Part shown: piece after piece, positions 1 through 9,055 of the stretch
How positions within the stretch are numbered: position 1 is the stretch's first letter
Layout of the letters: each line of letters opens with the position of its first letter
Assembly: GCF_001279005.1 (NCBI RefSeq)
Contig: NZ_LGCN01000271.1
Span: 1-9,055, forward strand
Reading direction: 5' to 3'
DNA length: 9,055 bases
From: Streptomyces caelestis
GTDB taxonomy: Bacteria; Actinomycetota; Actinomycetes; Streptomycetales; Streptomycetaceae
The notes under the pieces: model-generated
Seen by the model: the letters and a program-made list of their open reading frames with translations, nothing else
Told to the model about the DNA's origin: nothing
The model's database searches: none
Made by a program: the position numbers and the translations under genes

Positions 1-7026
<7,026 letters not shown>

Positions 7027-7027
7027 C

Positions 7028-7031
7028 GGAG
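7028..7031 (+). promoter_or_regulatory. Ribosome binding site of the second PKS gene
   Basis: GGAG lies five bases before the ATG at 7037 and two bases after the TGA at 7024-7026. It supports this start over later in-frame candidates such as the ATG at 7160, which would remove the docking coil and cut into the KS. With only 10 bases between stop and start there is no room for a promoter or terminator, so translational coupling is likely. Confidence 0.8.
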
Positions 7032-7036
7032 CGATC

Positions 7037-7141
7037 ATGACCACGCCCAGCGAAAAAGTTGTCGAAGCTCTCCGGGCCTCGCTCAAGGAGACCGAGCGGC
7101 TGCGGCGGCAGAACCGGGAACTCGCGGCCGCCGCCGCGGAA
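7037..7141 (+). other. N-terminal coiled-coil docking domain (class 1 type)
   Basis: The first ~35 residues contain a single amphipathic helix, '[20 protein letters not shown]' (nt 7052-7111), running straight into the KS at 'PIAVVAMSC'. This is the usual class 1 N-terminal docking coil, which dimerises and presents basic residues (Lys, Arg) to the acidic terminal helix of the partner. The upstream gene ends in such a helix. Confidence 0.9.
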
Positions 7142-9055
7142 CCCATCGCCGTCGTCGCGATGAGCTGCCGCTACCCCGGAGGCATCGCCTCCCCGGAGGA
7201 CCTGTGGCGGCTCGTCGAGTCCGGCACCGACGCCATCTCCGGGTTCCCCACCGACCGCGGCTGGGATCTCGACGCCCTGCGCGAGGCGGGGGTCGACGCG
7301 CGCGGCCACTCCGTCAGCCAGCAGGGCGGCTTCCTCGACGGCGTCGCCGACTTCGACGCCGCCTTCTTCGGGATCTCGCCCCGTGAGGCCGTCTCCATGG
7401 ACCCGCAGCAACGCCTGCTCCTGGAGACCTCCTGGGAGGCCCTGGAGCGCGCCGGCATCGACCCGCAGAGCCTGCGCGGCAGTTCCACCGGCGTCTTCGT
7501 CGGCACCAACGGCCAGGACTACGCCTACCTGCTGGTCCGCTCGCTGGCCGACGCCACCGGCGACATCGGCACCGGCATCGCCGCCAGCGCCACCTCCGGC
7601 CGGCTGTCCTACACCCTCGGTCTGGAGGGCCCGGCCGTCACCGTCGACACCGCCTGCTCCTCCTCCCTGGTCGCCCTGCACGCCGCCGCCCACGCCCTGC
7701 GCGCCGGGGAGTGCGGCCTCGCCCTCGCGGGCGGCGTCAACGTCATGTCCGCGCCCGGCTCCCTGATGGAGTTCAGCCGCCAGGGCGGACTGGCCGGTGA
7801 CGGCCGCTGCAAGGCCTTCTCCGACGACGCCGACGGCACCGGCTGGTCCGAGGGCGTCGGCATGCTCCTGCTGGAACGCCTCTCCGACGCCCGCCGCAAC
7901 GGCCACCCCGTGCTCGCCGTCATCCGCGGCTCCGCCGTCAACCAGGACGGCGCCTCCAACGGCTTCACCGCCCCCAACGGCCCCTCCCAGCAGCGTGTCA
8001 TCCAGCGCGCCCTGCGGTCCGCCGGCCTGACCACCGCCGACATCGACGCCGTCGAGGCCCACGGCACCGGCACCCCCCTCGGCGACCCCATCGAGGCACA
8101 GGCGCTGCTCGCCACCTACGGCCAGGGCCGCGACCCCGAACGGCCCCTGCTGCTCGGCTCCATCAAGTCGAACATCGGACACGCGCAGGCCGCCGCCGGT
8201 GTCGCCGGCGTCATCAAGATGGTCATGGCCCTGCGCCACGGCGTCCTGCCGCCCACCCTGCACGCCGACCGGCCGTCCCGGCACGTCGACTGGAACGCGG
8301 GCGCCGTCCGGCTCCTGGGCGAGCGCACCCCCTGGCCGGAGACCGGCCGCCCCCGCCGGGCCGGCGTGTCCTCGTTCGGCATCAGCGGCACCAACGCCCA
8401 CGTCCTGCTGGAACAGGCGGAGCCGACCCCGGAGCCCGAAGAGCCCGCCGCCCCGACCCTCACTCCGGCGGTCGTGCCGTGGCCGGTCTCCGCCAAGACC
8501 GAGGACGCCCTGCGGGACCGGCTCGCGCAGCTCACCGCACCCACCGACGCCCCCGCCCTCGACACCGGATACTCCCTCGCCACCGGCCGCTCCGTCTTCG
8601 AACACCGGGCCGTGCTGCTCACCGGCGCCGACGGCGTACCCGCCGAGGTGGCCCGCGGCCGGGCCACGGAACGGTCACTGGCCGTCCTGTTCTCCGGCCA
8701 GGGCGCGCAGCGGCCCGGCATGGGCCGTGAACTGTACGCCCGCTTCCCGGTGTTCGCCGAAGCCCTCGACGCCGTACTGAACCGGCTCGACCGCGAACTC
8801 GACCGTCCGCTGCGCGACATCGTCTTCGCCGGACGCCGCACCCCCGAGGCGGGACTCCTGGACACCACCGGGTACACCCAGCCCGCGTTGTTCGCGGTCG
8901 AGGTGGCGCTGTTCCGGCTCGTGGAGTCGTGGGGTGTGCGGCCCGACTACGTCGTTGGTCACTCGGTCGGGGAGATCGCGGCCGCGCATGTGGCGGGGGT
9001 GCTGTCCCTGGACGACGCCTGCACCCTGGTCGCGGCGCGTGCCCGGCTGATGCAG
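7037..9055 (+). CDS. Type I modular polyketide synthase subunit, 5' part (docking domain, KS, start of AT), 3' partial
   Basis: This is the next subunit of the assembly line. The frame is open for 673 codons to the window edge with no stop, so further domains of this module, and perhaps more modules, lie to the right. By residue: coiled-coil docking segment 1-~35, KS ~36-460, KS-AT linker ~461-546, AT from ~547, cut at 673. The KS has Cys207 in DTACSSS (nt 7655), His342 in HGTGT (nt 8060) and His382 in KSNIGH (nt 8180). The AT has 'LFSGQGAQ', [10 protein letters not shown] and Ser643 in GHSVGE (nt 8963), which suggests malonyl-CoA, but the decisive HAFH/YASH motif lies outside the window. The start at 7037 is supported by the GGAG site and because it includes the complete docking helix. 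Its role is to take the beta-hydroxyacyl chain from the upstream protein and extend it. Reductive domains, and so the final state of the carbon, cannot be known here. Confidence 0.96.
   Translation, partial: MTTPSEKVVEALRASLKETERLRRQNRELAAAAAEPIAVVAMSCRYPGGIASPEDLWRLVESGTDAISGFPTDRGWDLDALREAGVDARGHSVSQQGGFLDGVADFDAAFFGISPREAVSMDPQQRLLLETSWEALERAGIDPQSLRGSSTGVFVGTNGQDYAYLLVRSLADATGDIGTGIAASATSGRLSYTLGLEGPAVTVDTACSSSLVALHAAAHALRAGECGLALAGGVNVMSAPGSLMEFSRQGGLAGDGRCKAFSDDADGTGWSEGVGMLLLERLSDARRNGHPVLAVIRGSAVNQDGASNGFTAPNGPSQQRVIQRALRSAGLTTADIDAVEAHGTGTPLGDPIEAQALLATYGQGRDPERPLLLGSIKSNIGHAQAAAGVAGVIKMVMALRHGVLPPTLHADRPSRHVDWNAGAVRLLGERTPWPETGRPRRAGVSSFGISGTNAHVLLEQAEPTPEPEEPAAPTLTPAVVPWPVSAKTEDALRDRLAQLTAPTDAPALDTGYSLATGRSVFEHRAVLLTGADGVPAEVARGRATERSLAVLFSGQGAQRPGMGRELYARFPVFAEALDAVLNRLDRELDRPLRDIVFAGRRTPEAGLLDTTGYTQPALFAVEVALFRLVESWGVRPDYVVGHSVGEIAAAHVAGVLSLDDACTLVAARARLMQ
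7142..8416 (+). other. Ketosynthase domain of the second protein
   Basis: A complete condensing domain with all three catalytic residues (Cys207, His342, His382), ending in '[10 protein letters not shown]'. The loop before the active site has the common length and contains '[15 protein letters not shown]'. Large stretches match the KS at 2182-3441 nearly base for base, including a 43-base perfect match. Confidence 0.97.
7799..7841 (+). repeat. 43-base exact direct repeat, copy 2 (inside KS)
   Basis: Identical to 2824-2866. A second exact match of 34 bases links 3115-3148 and 8090-8123, encoding '[11 protein letters not shown]'. The spacing of the two pairs is the same (4975 bases), as expected of collinear homologous domains. 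Confidence 0.85.
8675..9055 (+). other. Acyltransferase domain, N-terminal part (truncated by window), probably malonyl type
   Basis: It starts at '[17 protein letters not shown]' and includes the nucleophile Ser643 in GHSVGE. It stops at 'ARARLMQ', before the HAFH/YASH position. [10 protein letters not shown] is identical to the malonyl-type AT at 3781-4860. Codon choice changes near nt 8885 from mostly C-ending to mostly G-ending (see findings). Confidence 0.85.

Noticed and set aside
7027..7036. Promoter or terminator between the two genes
   Set aside because: Only 10 bases, holding a ribosome binding site and no inverted repeat.

Overview
This window is very GC-rich, with codons mostly ending in G or C, as expected of a Streptomyces-like actinomycete. 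It lies inside a type I modular polyketide synthase (PKS) gene cluster. Both genes run left to right and both are cut by a window edge. There is no RNA gene, mobile element, CRISPR array, promoter or terminator that I can support. The only non-coding DNA is a 10-base gap between the genes.

Layout. Nucleotides 1-7026 are the 3' part of a multimodular PKS subunit whose start is upstream. It reads: end of an acyltransferase (AT) and its linker; a ketoreductase (KR) that has lost its catalytic residues; an acyl carrier protein (ACP); then one complete module, KS-AT-KR-ACP, with a malonyl-type AT and an intact B-type KR; then a C-terminal docking domain. Ten bases later, behind a GGAG ribosome binding site, a second PKS gene starts at 7037. 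It has an N-terminal coiled-coil docking domain, a complete ketosynthase (KS) and the first part of a malonyl-type AT, and runs off the right edge at 9055.

How they work together. The two proteins look like consecutive subunits of one assembly line. The first module in view should leave its beta-ketone unreduced. The next adds a malonate unit and reduces the beta-carbon to a D-configured hydroxyl. The docking helices would then hand the chain to the KS of the second protein. The order (KR-dead module, KR-active malonyl module, subunit break, malonyl module) matches what I recall for modules 13, 14 and 15 of nystatin/amphotericin-type polyene synthases, where the dead KR leaves the C13 ketone that forms the hemiketal. 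That is an inference from layout only; the compound cannot be named from this window.

I found no new class of biological system. The points most worth checking are the non-catalytic KR, two local codon-usage discontinuities inside AT domains that suggest past recombination, and an unusually short loop in the KS that receives the unreduced chain.

Residue numbers for the first protein count the codon at nt 1-3 as residue 1; those for the second count the ATG at 7037 as residue 1.
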